Below are positions 44,010 through 54,024 of a DNA stretch of 64,000 nt, in pieces (position 1 is the first letter of the stretch; each line of letters begins with the position of its first letter). The notes below the pieces were generated by a model. The model was not told the DNA's origin. It saw only the letters and a program-made list of their open reading frames with translations, and did no database searches. The stretch lies in the NCBI RefSeq assembly GCF_025465995.1, contig NZ_JANLNY010000006.1, positions 930,001 to 994,000 of the forward strand. Reading direction: 5' to 3'. A program made the position numbers and the translations under genes. The stretch comes from Pseudomonas sp. 5P_3.1_Bac2 (GTDB lineage: Bacteria; Pseudomonadota; Gammaproteobacteria; Pseudomonadales; Pseudomonadaceae).

Positions 44010-44166
44010 TATCAAAGGACAAACCCCGGTTTTGCCACACATCATTTACACACACGCAAGTTTTAGTACATCAGCATGCTGTTGGGTTAGGTTCTAGAAG
44101 AGCCCTAACTACCTCATGCGTGACATGGCATTTGTTCACTGCAAATGCCAATGCTAAGGAGAAGGC

Positions 44167-47100
44167 ATGGACATCGGTAGAAGGCAGTTCTTCAAGTTGT
44201 GCACCGTAGGGGCCGCCGTGGCAACAGCGACCTCTTTGGGGTTCGCCCCTGGGGTCGTCATGGCCAGTCAGTCGCGACACTATAAATTGTTGCGCGCCAC
44301 GGAAACCCGAAACAACTGCACCTATTGCTCGGTAGGTTGCGGGATTTTGATGTACAGCCTTGGCGATGGCGCGAAGAACGCCAAAGCGCGCATTTTTCAT
44401 ATCGAAGGTGATCCGGATCATCCGGTCAGCCGCGGCTCGCTCTGTCCCAAAGGCGCCGGCCTGGTTGACTACATCCACAGCGACCAGCGCCTGAAATATC
44501 CCGAATACCGTGCACCCGGCTCAGACAAGTGGCAGCGCATCAGTTGGGATGAAGCCATAGGCCGCATTGCCCGCCTGCTCAAAGATGACCGCGATGCCAA
44601 TTTCATCGAGCGCAACGACAAAGGCACAGTGGTTAACCGCTGGCTTAGTACCGGTATGCTCTGCTCTTCTGCGGCCAGCAGCGAAACCGGCTCCCTCGAT
44701 CAACGCTTTACCCGTGCCATGGGCATGCTCGGCATCGACAGCCAAGCTCGTCTTTGCCATGCCCCCACAGTGGCGGCGCTGGCGCCGACCTTTGGCCGCG
44801 GCGCGATGACCAACAACTGGGTCGACATCAAAAACGCCAACGTCATCCTTATTATGGGTGGCAATCCGGCAGAAGCTCACCCAGTCGGGTTCAAATGGGT
44901 GATCGAAGCGAAAATCCACAATGGCGCCAAAGTCATCGTGGTCGACCCGCGCTTCAACCGTAGCGCGTCAGTAGCAGACATCTATTCACCGATCCGCGCG
45001 GGCTCTGATGTGGCCTTCCTGATGGGCATGATCAACTACCTGATCTCTCACGACAAAATTCAGCATGAATACGTGCGCGCTTACACCAACGCCAGCCTGA
45101 TCGTAAAAGAAGGCTTCAAGTTTGATGAAGGCCTATTCAACGGTTATGACGCCGGTAGCCGCACCTATGACCGCAGCTCGTGGGCCTATGAGGTTGATGA
45201 GCAGGGCTTCGCCAAGCGTGATCTGAGCCTCGACCACCCACGCTGTGTGTGGAACTTGCTCAAGCAACACGTCAGCCGCTACACCCCAGAAGTGGTCACG
45301 CGTATCTGCGGTACGCCGACCAAAGATTTCCTCAACATCTGCGCCATTATCGGCGAAACCAGCGCGCCAGATAAAACCACGACCTTCCTCTATGCCCTTG
45401 GCTGGACACACCACACCAATGGCACGCAAATGATCCGCGGCGCGGGCATGATCCAACTGTTACTTGGCAATATTGGTATGGCAGGCGGTGGCGTCAATGC
45501 GCTGCGCGGGCACTCCAATATTCAAGGCTACACCGACCTCGGCCTACTCTCCCTGCGCCTGCCTGGGTATATGGACCTGCCTTCGGAAGAACAGACGGAC
45601 ATTGATACCTACCTCAAACAGGTCACGCCCGCTGCGCAGTTGGACGAACAGGTCAACTACTACAAGAACACGCCCAAGTTCTTTATCAGCCTGATGAAAA
45701 GCCTCTGGGGTGAGCACGCCACCGCAGACAATGACTGGGGCTTCGATTGGTTGCCCAAGTGGGATCAAAGCTACGACGTGCTGCACTTCGGCAATCGCAT
45801 GTATGAAGGCAAGGTCAATGGCTATATCGCCCAAGGCTTCAATCCCATTGCCGCCTTTCCAGACAAGAACAAAGCCAGCGAAGCTCTGGCCAAGCTCAAG
45901 TTTCTGGTCATCATCGACCCACTGGCCACAGAAAGCGGCAGCTTCTGGGAAAACCACGGCGAGCATAACGATGTAGATACTGCGTCTATCCAGACCGAAG
46001 TATTCCGCCTGCCCTCTTCCTGCTTCGCGGAAGAAAACGGCTCCATCGTCAACTCCGGTCGTTGGTTGCAATGGCACTGGGCTGGCGCAGCACCACCGGG
46101 TGAAAGCTGGCACGACACGAAGATTCTTGGCGAGCTGTTCATGAAGCTGCGTGAGCTGTACCAACAAGAAGGCGGTGCCAATCCCGCGCCCATCCTCAAT
46201 ATGGCGTGGGATTATGCCGACCCGAAAGAACCGCAACCGGAAGAAATTGCCAAGCAAGCCAATGGCTACGCCCTGGTCGATGTGCATGACGAACAAGGCA
46301 AACTAATCCTACGCAAGGGCCAGTTGCTCGACGACTTTTCGCAGTTGCGTGACGATGGCACCACAGCCAGTTTCAACTGGGTGTTCTGTGGTTCTTGGAC
46401 CGAACAAGGCAACCAAATGGCCCGCCGCGACAACACCGATTCGGGCTTAGGCTGCACGCCTGCCTGGGCCTGGGCCTGGCCGCAGAACCGGCGCATTCTG
46501 TACAACCGCGCCTCCGCCGATCCTCAAGGCAAGCCTTGGGACCCGCAACGTAAAATCATTGGCTGGAACGGCAAACGCTGGAGCGGAGCCGATATTCCGG
46601 ACTTTCCTGCTGATGTGGCCCCAGGGGGCAACACTAACCCCTTCATCATGCTGCCCGACGGCTTGGGCCACCTGTTCTCGCTGGCGAAGCTCAACGATGG
46701 ACCTTTCCCCGAGCACTACGAGCCGTTTGAAAGTCCGTTGGCGGCCAACCCGCTGCACCCACAGGTCAGCCATAACCCAACCGCCCGCCTGTTTAAAAGT
46801 GACGAGGCGCGCATGGGCAACCGGGACGAATTCCCGTACGTGGCCACCACCTATTCGATTACCGAGCTGTTCCGCCACTGGACCAAGCATTCGCGCTTAA
46901 ACGCGATCCTTCAACCTGAGCAATTCATTGAAATTGGCGAAAAGCTGGCCAATGAGAAAGGCATTGGCCACGGCGACATGGTCAAAGTCTCCAGCAAGCG
47001 CGGCTTTATCAAAGCCAAGGCCGTGGTGACTAAGCGCATCCGCCGGCTGCCGATTGATGGGCAGGAAGTCGACACCATCGGCATTCCTTGCCATTGGGGT

Positions 47101-47217
47101 TATGAGGGCACTACGCGTAAAGGCTTCTTGGCCAACACGCTGACCCCTGGTATCGGTGACTCCAACTCGCAAACGCCGGAATACAAGGCATTCCTCGTCA
47201 ACGTTGAAAAGGCCTAG
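44167..47217 (+). CDS. fdnG: Formate dehydrogenase-N alpha subunit, cysteine variant
   Basis: 1016-aa molybdenum (bis-MGD) catalytic subunit oxidising formate to CO2 on the periplasmic side. Twin-arginine signal GRRQFFKL at 4-11; [4Fe-4S] cysteines 51, 54, 58 and 93; active-site region QARLCHAPTVAALAP, where E. coli FdnG has selenocysteine followed by His-Gly-Pro-Thr. Here codon 197 (44755-44757) is TGC, so Cys ligates Mo. Lys95 of CPKGAG is the cluster-to-Mo relay residue of the family. No internal stop, so no recoding is needed and no selA/B/C is nearby. First of fdnGHI-fdhE; SD AAGGAGAAGG. Confidence 0.95.
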   Translation: MDIGRRQFFKLCTVGAAVATATSLGFAPGVVMASQSRHYKLLRATETRNNCTYCSVGCGILMYSLGDGAKNAKARIFHIEGDPDHPVSRGSLCPKGAGLVDYIHSDQRLKYPEYRAPGSDKWQRISWDEAIGRIARLLKDDRDANFIERNDKGTVVNRWLSTGMLCSSAASSETGSLDQRFTRAMGMLGIDSQARLCHAPTVAALAPTFGRGAMTNNWVDIKNANVILIMGGNPAEAHPVGFKWVIEAKIHNGAKVIVVDPRFNRSASVADIYSPIRAGSDVAFLMGMINYLISHDKIQHEYVRAYTNASLIVKEGFKFDEGLFNGYDAGSRTYDRSSWAYEVDEQGFAKRDLSLDHPRCVWNLLKQHVSRYTPEVVTRICGTPTKDFLNICAIIGETSAPDKTTTFLYALGWTHHTNGTQMIRGAGMIQLLLGNIGMAGGGVNALRGHSNIQGYTDLGLLSLRLPGYMDLPSEEQTDIDTYLKQVTPAAQLDEQVNYYKNTPKFFISLMKSLWGEHATADNDWGFDWLPKWDQSYDVLHFGNRMYEGKVNGYIAQGFNPIAAFPDKNKASEALAKLKFLVIIDPLATESGSFWENHGEHNDVDTASIQTEVFRLPSSCFAEENGSIVNSGRWLQWHWAGAAPPGESWHDTKILGELFMKLRELYQQEGGANPAPILNMAWDYADPKEPQPEEIAKQANGYALVDVHDEQGKLILRKGQLLDDFSQLRDDGTTASFNWVFCGSWTEQGNQMARRDNTDSGLGCTPAWAWAWPQNRRILYNRASADPQGKPWDPQRKIIGWNGKRWSGADIPDFPADVAPGGNTNPFIMLPDGLGHLFSLAKLNDGPFPEHYEPFESPLAANPLHPQVSHNPTARLFKSDEARMGNRDEFPYVATTYSITELFRHWTKHSRLNAILQPEQFIEIGEKLANEKGIGHGDMVKVSSKRGFIKAKAVVTKRIRRLPIDGQEVDTIGIPCHWGYEGTTRKGFLANTLTPGIGDSNSQTPEYKAFLVNVEKA

Positions 47218-47229
47218 CGGAGCGCTCTC

Positions 47230-48144
47230 ATGTCCCTACAATCGCAAGATATTATTTGGCGTTCGGCCACCAACTCGCTAACACCCGCACCACACTCGCG
47301 CGATCATCAAGCCCAAGTGGCCAAACTGATTGACGTCAGCATCTGCATCGGCTGTAAAGCCTGCCAGGTGGCTTGTAGCGAATGGAACGATCTGCGCGAC
47401 GAGGTCGGCCATAACGTTGGCGTATACGACAACCCGGCGGATTTGTCCGCGGAAACCTGGACGCTGATGCGCTTCGACGAAGTCGCAGGTGAAGATGACA
47501 AGCTCGAATGGCTGATCCGCAAAGACGGCTGCATGCACTGCGCCGAGCCGGGTTGCCTGACTGCCTGCCCGGAGCCGGGGGCGATTGTGCAGTACGCCAA
47601 CGGCATCGTCGACTTCCAGTCCGAGTACTGCATCGGCTGTGGTTACTGCGTGGCGGGCTGCCCGTTTGATGTGCCGCGCATCAGTAAGAAGGACAACAAA
47701 GCCTATAAATGCACCCTGTGTGTCGATCGTGTCAGCGTGGGCCAAGAGCCGGCCTGCGTAAAAACCTGCCCCACTGGAGCCATCAGCTTCGGCAGCAAAG
47801 AAGACATGCTGCACCAAGCCGACGAACGTGTTGTCGAGTTGCAAGGACGCGGCTTCGCCGGCGCGGGTGTGTACGACCCACAAGGCGTTGGCGGCACCCA
47901 CGTGATGTATGTGTTGCAGCATGCGGACAAACCTAACCTGTACCACAAGCTGCCGACCGACCCGCATATCAGCACAACCGTTTACGCGTGGAAAGGTTGG
48001 CTCAAGCCCGTGGCGGCGGTGGCATTTTTCGCCACCCTGGCCGGGACGATGTTCCACTATATCGGCGTAGGTCCACTGACCACCGACGATGCAGAGGCGG
48101 AACCCGTTGGCGATCATCAAGACGATCAGGAGGTACCGAAATGA
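47230..48144 (+). CDS. fdnH: Formate dehydrogenase-N beta subunit (four [4Fe-4S])
   Basis: 304-aa electron-transfer subunit. Ferredoxin motifs: [15 protein letters not shown] (38-52), [17 protein letters not shown] (about 100-116), [16 protein letters not shown] (about 133-148), CTLCVDRV...CVKTCPTGA. One membrane-anchoring helix near the C-terminus (about 262-285, [21 protein letters not shown]). Twelve bases after fdnG and overlapping fdnI by 4. It links FdnG to the cytochrome FdnI. Confidence 0.95.
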   Translation: MSLQSQDIIWRSATNSLTPAPHSRDHQAQVAKLIDVSICIGCKACQVACSEWNDLRDEVGHNVGVYDNPADLSAETWTLMRFDEVAGEDDKLEWLIRKDGCMHCAEPGCLTACPEPGAIVQYANGIVDFQSEYCIGCGYCVAGCPFDVPRISKKDNKAYKCTLCVDRVSVGQEPACVKTCPTGAISFGSKEDMLHQADERVVELQGRGFAGAGVYDPQGVGGTHVMYVLQHADKPNLYHKLPTDPHISTTVYAWKGWLKPVAAVAFFATLAGTMFHYIGVGPLTTDDAEAEPVGDHQDDQEVPK

Positions 48145-48788
48145 GCAAGGACAAAGAAATTCTGCGCACCCATTTCGTCGACCGTGCTTGTCACTGGTTT
48201 ATGGTGATTTGCTTCTTCCTGGTAGCCCTCTCGGGACTGTCGTGGTTTTTCCCCACCATGAGTTGGCTTAGTGGCGTGCTCGGCACGCCACAAATGGCCA
48301 GGATTCTCCACCCGATGCTCGGCGTCGTGATATTTCTGGCGCTGATGTTCCTGTTTATCCGCTTGGTCAAACACAACCTTCCCGTGCGTGAAGATCTAAT
48401 CTGGGTGCGCAACATCATGAGTGTGCTCCAGGGTAAACACGTCAAAGGCCTGCAAGTCGGCAAATACAATGCCGGTCAAAAACTGCTGTTCTGGGGCATC
48501 ATGGGTTTGATCTCAACGCTATTGATCAGCGGTATCGTGATCTGGCGCGCCTACTTTGCCGAGTACTTTCCCATTCCAGTCATCCGCATCGGCCTGCTAG
48601 TGCACTCCCTGGCCGGTATCTGCCTGATTCTCTTGGTCATTGGCCATGCCTATATGGGCTTCTGGGTTAAAGGCTCGATCAACGGCATGATCACCGGTTA
48701 TGTCAGCCGCCTCTGGGCGAAGACACACCACGACCGTTGGTATCGGCAGATCAGCCCTAAACAGCCCAAGTCCTCGGGTGATAAATGA
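48141..48788 (+). CDS. fdnI: Formate dehydrogenase-N gamma subunit (cytochrome b556)
   Basis: 215-aa di-heme membrane subunit with four helices that reduces quinone. Candidate heme ligands: His18 in RACHWFMV, His57-region LHPMLGVV, and the closing [20 protein letters not shown] pair. Start at MSKDKEIL, preceded by AGGAGGT; the frame is open upstream but inside fdnH. Overlaps fdhE by 4 bp. Confidence 0.94.
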   Translation: MSKDKEILRTHFVDRACHWFMVICFFLVALSGLSWFFPTMSWLSGVLGTPQMARILHPMLGVVIFLALMFLFIRLVKHNLPVREDLIWVRNIMSVLQGKHVKGLQVGKYNAGQKLLFWGIMGLISTLLISGIVIWRAYFAEYFPIPVIRIGLLVHSLAGICLILLVIGHAYMGFWVKGSINGMITGYVSRLWAKTHHDRWYRQISPKQPKSSGDK

Positions 48789-49696
48789 ACAGCATTCAAC
48801 TGACACCGCCGCAAGAGCGCTCCCCCGGCATAGCGGAAATCCCTCCCGTAATCCTGCCTAATCTGCAGCATCTCTATAGCCGGCGCGCGGCGCGTCTGCG
48901 CCAGTTGGCCGTGGCCCATGACATGGCTGACTACCTGCTGTTCGCTGCCAACCTAGTGGACGTGCAGCAGGCACTGCTCAGCATCGCGCCCCTGCCCGAG
49001 CAATTGAGCGCGGGCTTAGCCCAGCGCGTCGGCACCGGGCAGGCGCCACTGGCAGATCGCAGGCTATTGGCTGAGCCCTACTGGAAAGACCTGCTGCGGC
49101 GCATCAGCGACCGTCTTTATCCCAGCGCCAACCCAAGCACCCAAGCGGTTCTGGATCAGTTGCGCGACTTGGACGAGGCAACCCTTGAGACCCTTGCCCA
49201 TGCGCTGATCAGTGGCGAATACGACCATAGCGGTGGTGGCCAAGCCGTGTTTATCTGGGCCGCGCTGTCGCTGTATTTCACTCAGCTGGCCGCCAAATTG
49301 CCCGCTGCAGGCAAGGCAGGCTTGGGTGAACAACGGCAACGCTGCCCGGTCTGCTCCGGCATCCCCGTGGCCAGCGTGATCATGACCGGCTCTCAAGCGG
49401 GCTTGCGTTACCTGCACTGCAGCCTGTGCGCCAGTCAGTGGCATATGGTCAGGGTCAAGTGCAGCAACTGTGAGCAAACCGGGCAAATCGACTATTGGTC
49501 ACTCAACGAGCTGAAGACTGCGATAAAGGCCGAAAGCTGTGGTGACTGCCACACCTACCTCAAAGTCCTCTATCCGGAGCACGACCATGAGGCCGAAACT
49601 TTAGCCGATGACCTCGCTTCGCTGCCTCTGGATGCGCACATGCAGCAGGAAGGTTTTGCCCGCAGCGGACTCAATCCATTTTTGCTGCCGGGTTAA
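48785..49696 (+). CDS. fdhE: FdhE, formate dehydrogenase maturation protein
   Basis: 303-aa cytosolic accessory protein needed for active formate dehydrogenase; binds iron through Cys4 ribbons. CXXC motifs near residues 190-250: CPVC, CSLC, CSNC and CGDC, all present as in E. coli FdhE. N-terminal helical part (1-170). Coupled to fdnI through ATGA. Last gene of the operon, followed by a strong terminator. Confidence 0.93.
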   Translation: MNSIQLTPPQERSPGIAEIPPVILPNLQHLYSRRAARLRQLAVAHDMADYLLFAANLVDVQQALLSIAPLPEQLSAGLAQRVGTGQAPLADRRLLAEPYWKDLLRRISDRLYPSANPSTQAVLDQLRDLDEATLETLAHALISGEYDHSGGGQAVFIWAALSLYFTQLAAKLPAAGKAGLGEQRQRCPVCSGIPVASVIMTGSQAGLRYLHCSLCASQWHMVRVKCSNCEQTGQIDYWSLNELKTAIKAESCGDCHTYLKVLYPEHDHEAETLADDLASLPLDAHMQQEGFARSGLNPFLLPG

Positions 49697-49716
49697 CCTC
49701 AGCCAGCCGTAGTTCA

Positions 49717-49775
49717 CTAACGCCTCAGTATCGCGCCAGCCACCTTGGCGCGAGACTGAGGCGTTAGCCTTCTTC
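49717..49775 (+). terminator. Long hairpin ending the fdn operon
   Basis: CTAACGCCTCAGT then TCGCGCCA (49717-49738) pair with TGGCGCGA then ACTGAGGCGTTAG (49746-49767), interrupted by one A-G mismatch; 7-nt loop; then CCTTCTTCT. Twenty-one pairs. A terminator is the simplest reading although the T-run is imperfect. Confidence 0.8.
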
Positions 49776-49940
49776 TAAGTGCTGCCACAAACCTCACCTA
49801 TTGCAGATGTTATGGCGCAGTTAAGCCCTGGCTTAATCCATTGTGTTATCTGCACTAAGCCCCCCACATATCAGTGACAACTTGAACCAATTCAAGGCAC
49901 CGCGTACCAATTAAACGTGGAGCTAACGAAGGATCTTTCT

Positions 49941-50402
49941 ATGTTTTATACAAAGCCCGTCGCGATTATTGGTTTAACTGCACTTATAAGCGGCCTGTAT
50001 GGCTGCAGCAGTTCATCCACGCAACCGGCAGAAACTGCAGAGTTGAATGTCTGGAACGAACCGATGAATTGCGTCACCGGCGCCAACTACATCGACGGCA
50101 AACAAGTCGCCGGCACTCTCTGCGCCACACGGGACTTCGGCGCCTACAGTGGCAAAACCACTGAACCGCAGATCTACTTCAGCCCTAACAACGAGCAAGC
50201 CATCCAAAAATCCGCCAGCGATGCCGCCGATGGCACGTTGTCCCAGTGGAAAGGCAACCAGGTGCTGCTCAAATGTGATGAAACCTTGGGCGCCGACTAC
50301 AAAACCGTGGTCAATCGCCTGTGCCGGGTCAGCATCAATAATCAACCGCTGGTCTCAGCCCATATCAACTATGTGCGTGGTAACGAGGATCTGGAGCCGT
50401 AG
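49941..50402 (+). CDS. Putative lipoprotein, unknown function
   Basis: 153-aa exported protein. Signal peptide with lipobox LYGC (Cys22) followed by SSSS, so predicted lipid-anchored. The mature part has four Cys (CVTGAN, TLCATRD, LLKCDE, RLCRVS) that could form two disulfides in the periplasm. Not a family I can name. Start set at MFYTKP with AAGGA upstream; a GTG eight codons before is less likely. Single gene, not coupled to neighbours. Confidence 0.75.
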   Translation: MFYTKPVAIIGLTALISGLYGCSSSSTQPAETAELNVWNEPMNCVTGANYIDGKQVAGTLCATRDFGAYSGKTTEPQIYFSPNNEQAIQKSASDAADGTLSQWKGNQVLLKCDETLGADYKTVVNRLCRVSINNQPLVSAHINYVRGNEDLEP

Positions 50403-50760
50403 TTTGCTCGCCCCACCCTCCTATCTCTGTGCCTTAGCTAAGCCAGGCACACTACGCCAATCCGTCGATTAGCCAGCGCAGCGATGCGCCCACACGGCGC
50501 ACGCTGAACAATTTGCCTGGCATCAGTGATCGGCCCACGTACAACTGGGCTGCCAGCTATGCGACAATCCGCGTTTTCCAGCGTAAATCCCGCATTTATC
50601 GCCCCGTGACTTGGCCCTTAGGCGTCTAAGTTGCTGGCAACTTATGGGTGCTGGCTGGTCTTCCAATGGCGACTGGGGAGAAATGGAAACGCTCTAAAAG
50701 GCCCTCAAACAGGTCTTGAGTGGCTCTACCCAGCGCTGTAACCCCCTAGGAATAAGCACT
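50403..50760. other. 358-bp gap before the ABC-F gene
   Basis: No supported ORF. Contains a short weak hairpin GTGCCT/AGGCAC (50429-50450) after the lipoprotein gene, and the presumed promoter and leader of the ABC-F gene. I see no clear attenuator or leader peptide such as antibiotic-induced ABC-F genes carry. Confidence 0.4.
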
Positions 50761-52347
50761 TTGATCTCCACCGCGAACATCACCATGCAGTTTGGCGCTA
50801 AGCCGCTGTTCGAGAACGTTTCCGTTAAATTCAATAACGGTAACCGCTACGGCTTAATCGGCGCCAACGGCTGCGGCAAGTCGACCTTTATGAAGATTCT
50901 CGGTGGTGACCTTGAGCCTTCCGCCGGCCAGGTGATGCTGGAGCCCAACGTGCGTCTGGGTAAGCTGCGCCAAGACCAGTTCGCCTACGAGAACTTCAGC
51001 GTGATCGACACCGTGATCATGGGCCACGAAGAGCTGTGGAAGGTCAAAGCTGAGCGCGACCGCATCTATTCGCTGCCAGAAATGAGTGAAGAAGAAGGCA
51101 TGAAGGTCGGTGAACTTGAAGGTGAGTTCGCTGAAATGGACGGCTACACCGCCGAATCCCGTGCAGGCGAACTGCTCTTAGGTCTGGGGATTCCGTTGGA
51201 ACAGCACTTCGGCCCGATGACTGAGGTGGCACCAGGCTGGAAACTGCGGGTACTGCTGGCTCAGGCCCTGTTCTCCGATCCAGAAGTGCTGCTGCTCGAT
51301 GAGCCGACCAACCACCTGGATATCAACACCATTCGCTGGTTGGAAAACATCCTCACGGCGCGTAATAGCACCATGATCATCATCTCCCACGACCGCCACT
51401 TCCTTAACTCGGTCTGCACCCACATGGCCGACCTAGATTACGGCGAGCTGCGCCTGTTCCCGGGTAACTACGACGAGTACATGATTGCCGCCACCCAGTC
51501 GCGCGAGCAGCTGCTGTCGGATAACGCCAAGAAGAAAGCGCAGATTTCCGAACTGCAAAGCTTCGTTAGCCGCTTCTCGGCCAACGCCTCGAAAGCCAAG
51601 CAGGCCACTTCCCGCGCCAAACAAATCGACAAGATCCAACTGGCCGAAGTTAAGCCATCCAGCCGCGTCAGCCCGTTTATCCGCTTTGAACAAACCAAGA
51701 AGCTGCACCGTCAAGCCGTGACCATCGAGAAGTTGTCAAAGTCCTTCGACGACAAAGTGCTGTTTAAAAACTTCAGCTTCACCGTCGAAGCCGGCGAACG
51801 CGTCGCTATCATCGGCCCCAACGGCATCGGTAAAACCACCCTACTGCGCACCTTAGTTAATGAACTGCAACCCGACAGCGGCAGTGTTAAGTGGACCGAA
51901 AGTGCTGAGGTGGGCTACTACGCACAGGATCACGCCCACGACTTTGAAGACGACGTTAGCCTGTTCGACTGGATGGGCCAGTGGACCCAGGGTGAGCAAA
52001 TGATTCGCGGCACCTTAGGCCGCATGTTGTTCTCCAACGATGAGATTCTTAAGTCGGTAAAAGTGATCTCCGGTGGTGAGCAAGGCCGCATGCTGTTCGG
52101 CAAGCTGATCCTGCAGAAGCCCAACGTGCTGATCATGGACGAGCCGACCAACCACTTGGACATGGAATCCATTGAGGCCCTTAACCTGGCCCTAGAAAAC
52201 TACCCAGGCACGTTGGTGTTCGTCAGCCACGACCGTGAATTCGTCGGCTCGCTGGCCACCCGCATCATCGAGTTGTCGGATAACGGCGTCACTGACTTCA
52301 GCGGCACCTATGACGACTACCTGCGCAGCCAAGGCATTATTGTTTAA
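50761..52347 (+). CDS. ybiT: ABC-F family ATPase, YbiT type (TTG start)
   Basis: 528-aa soluble protein with two ABC domains and no membrane part, acting on ribosomes rather than in transport. Walker A GANGCGKS (about 36-43) and GPNGIGKT; signature in the second domain ISGGEQGRM; Walker [12 protein letters not shown] and [11 protein letters not shown]; linker rich in Lys/Ala between (about 240-320). The family begins with TMQFG shortly after the start, which points to TTG at 50761, 8 nt after AGGAA. Ends 20 bp before a bidirectional terminator. Confidence 0.9.
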   Translation: MISTANITMQFGAKPLFENVSVKFNNGNRYGLIGANGCGKSTFMKILGGDLEPSAGQVMLEPNVRLGKLRQDQFAYENFSVIDTVIMGHEELWKVKAERDRIYSLPEMSEEEGMKVGELEGEFAEMDGYTAESRAGELLLGLGIPLEQHFGPMTEVAPGWKLRVLLAQALFSDPEVLLLDEPTNHLDINTIRWLENILTARNSTMIIISHDRHFLNSVCTHMADLDYGELRLFPGNYDEYMIAATQSREQLLSDNAKKKAQISELQSFVSRFSANASKAKQATSRAKQIDKIQLAEVKPSSRVSPFIRFEQTKKLHRQAVTIEKLSKSFDDKVLFKNFSFTVEAGERVAIIGPNGIGKTTLLRTLVNELQPDSGSVKWTESAEVGYYAQDHAHDFEDDVSLFDWMGQWTQGEQMIRGTLGRMLFSNDEILKSVKVISGGEQGRMLFGKLILQKPNVLIMDEPTNHLDMESIEALNLALENYPGTLVFVSHDREFVGSLATRIIELSDNGVTDFSGTYDDYLRSQGIIV

Positions 52348-52368
52348 CCCTCCTTAATTGCGCACAGC

Positions 52369-52396
52369 AAAAAGCCCGCCAAATGGCGGGCTTTTT
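52369..52396. terminator. Bidirectional rho-independent terminator
   Basis: AAAAAGCCCGCC (52369-52380), loop AAAT, GGCGGGCTTTTT (52385-52396). Twelve perfect pairs with A- and T-tracts, between the ABC-F gene (+) and azoR (-). Confidence 0.95.
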
Positions 52397-52410
52397 GTAT
52401 TGTGTGAAGC

Positions 52411-53007
52411 TTAGACCACTTGGCTGATTTGCTTCAGCGCGCCATCGATGGCAGCGGCGTGTGCTTCTGGGCCATAGGCCAAAGTTTCCGCACGCACGGT
52501 TTTAATGTCGGTGATACCGAGGAAGCCTAGTACAAAGCGCACGTAGTCTTCATGGGCGTAGCCCGATGGCTGGCCAGCGTGTTGACCACCAGCGGTGCTG
52601 GCGAGGATGACTTTCTTACCACCGGCAAGACCTTCTGGGCCTTTTTCGGTGTATTTGAAGGTCACACCGGCAACCGAAATGCGGTCGATCCAGGATTTCA
52701 GTTGGCTGGAGATGCTGAAGTTGTACATCGGCACGCCAATCACGATGGTATCAGCCGCGAGGAATTCGCTGATCAGGCTGCTGGACAGCGCCGCCTCTGC
52801 TTTCAGTACGTCGTTCTGTTGCTCAGCAGGAGTACCACCGGCGGCCAAGGTCAGGCCAGTCACGTGATTGGTCAATTGTGCTAGGTCACGGTAGGTCACT
52901 TTGGTGCCAGGATGTTTGGCAGTCCAGGCATCAACAATGGCGCGGCTGAGTTGGCGCGAAGCCGAAGCGTCGCCGAGAATGCTTGAGTCGATATGCAGTA
53001 AGGACAT
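52411..53007 (-). CDS. azoR: FMN-dependent NADH azoreductase
   Basis: 198-aa flavodoxin-like quinone/azo reductase. Starts MSLLHIDSSILGDASASRQL with the FMN-phosphate loop SSILGDASASR (8-18), then PMYNFSISSQLKSWIDRI (about 93-110) and the STAGGQHAG segment lining FMN. Length matches AzoR (about 200). Reduces quinones and azo dyes with NAD(P)H. Divergent from a LysR regulator across 114 bp. SD GGAGAAC. Confidence 0.93.
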   Translation of the reverse strand: MSLLHIDSSILGDASASRQLSRAIVDAWTAKHPGTKVTYRDLAQLTNHVTGLTLAAGGTPAEQQNDVLKAEAALSSSLISEFLAADTIVIGVPMYNFSISSQLKSWIDRISVAGVTFKYTEKGPEGLAGGKKVILASTAGGQHAGQPSGYAHEDYVRFVLGFLGITDIKTVRAETLAYGPEAHAAAIDGALKQISQVV

Positions 53008-53121
53008 GGTGTTCTCCAGAGTAAACGGTGATTGGGTTATGGCGACAGATCATACCTATCGATTAGTGCGCAGATTAGTCCGAAAAAATGCGATAGTTCG
53101 TCCCACATATAGGACAATCCC

Positions 53122-54024
53122 ATGCACGACCTTAATGACCTTCTCTACTTCGCCAAAGTCGTTGAACACGGTGGGTTTGCCGCTGCTGGGCGCGCCATGG
53201 GTATTCCCAAATCGCGCTTATCACGACGTATCGCAGATTTGGAGGAGCGTCTAAACGCCCGACTGTTGCAGCGTACGACACGTAAACTGGCACTTACGAC
53301 TATCGGCGAGCGCTATCTGCGGCACTGCCAGTCCATGCTGCAGGAGGCCGAATTAGCTGAAGAGGCCGTCGCCAGCTTGACCAGTGAGCCCCGGGGGCGC
53401 TTACGCATCAGCTCGCCCAGCGCTCTCGTATTGAACGAGCAAATTGCCAGCTTTCTAGCAGCTTATCCCAAGGTCCAGCTTGAGCTCCTACAGACCAACC
53501 GCCGTGTCGATCTATTCAATGAGGGCATCGACGTAGCGCTACGTATCCGCAGCGCCAAGGATGAAGACCTAGGTCTGATCACCCGCCGTTTGCAACCTGA
53601 GCAAGCCTATGTAGTCGCTACACCGGCCCTGGCCAGCCAGGCCACAGTCATTACCCCCGATGACTTAGCGCTGCTGCCCGCCTTAGGCGCCATATCTAGC
53701 GATCGCATGATCCATCTGCAGTTCCAGCACGACAGCGGGCGCCTGCATCAGGCCGTGTTGGAGCCGCGCTTGGCCAGTGAGGACTTCAGCCTGCGTAAAT
53801 ACGCCGCATTGGCTGATCTCGGCTTCACCATGCTACCGGCGGCTTATTGCCAGGAAGAGTTGGAGGATGGCCGTTTAGTGCGCCTACTGCCCGACTGGCT
53901 GCTGCCAGCCGGCAATCTGCAGGCCGTGTACACCCACAGGCGCGGCATGCTGCCTGCGGTACGCGCGTGGATCGATCACCTAAGCGCGTGCTACAGCCGG
54001 CAACAACCCATTACCCGCCGCTAG
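53122..54024 (+). CDS. LysR-family regulator, probably of azoR
   Basis: 300-aa LysR-type regulator: HTH at 1-60 (DLNDLLYFAKVVEHGGFAAAG, KSRLSRRIADLEERL) and effector domain with NRRVDLFNEGIDVALRIR, typical of the CrgA/DsdC-like group that pairs with quinone reductases. Divergent from azoR. Its stop codon TAG overlaps the stop codon of the convergent CSD-DUF1294 gene by the shared CTAG, with no terminator between them. Confidence 0.9.
   Translation: MHDLNDLLYFAKVVEHGGFAAAGRAMGIPKSRLSRRIADLEERLNARLLQRTTRKLALTTIGERYLRHCQSMLQEAELAEEAVASLTSEPRGRLRISSPSALVLNEQIASFLAAYPKVQLELLQTNRRVDLFNEGIDVALRIRSAKDEDLGLITRRLQPEQAYVVATPALASQATVITPDDLALLPALGAISSDRMIHLQFQHDSGRLHQAVLEPRLASEDFSLRKYAALADLGFTMLPAAYCQEELEDGRLVRLLPDWLLPAGNLQAVYTHRRGMLPAVRAWIDHLSACYSRQQPITRR

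Larger units (their letters stand above)
43551..44166. other. 616-bp gap before the formate dehydrogenase operon
   Basis: Contains a possible 49-codon ORF (43748-43897) closely followed by a rho-independent terminator (43910-43933), then about 230 bp leading to fdnG with a weak sigma-54-like motif. The fdnG SD is AAGGAGAAGG just before the ATG. I see no tRNA, no selC-like fold and no FNR/Anr dyad. The stretch may encode a small RNA or short peptide. Confidence 0.4.

Noticed and set aside
43551..44166. selC or another tRNA in the pre-fdnG gap
   Set aside because: A GGTTCGGCC word occurs, but no cloverleaf arms or CCA end fit around it, and FdnG here does not need selenocysteine.
43973..49813. 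13-bp word TGCAGATGTTATG present on both sides of the fdn operon (about 43973 and 49801)
   Set aside because: In 64 kb many 13-bp matches are expected by chance, and there is no transposon or target-site structure around them.
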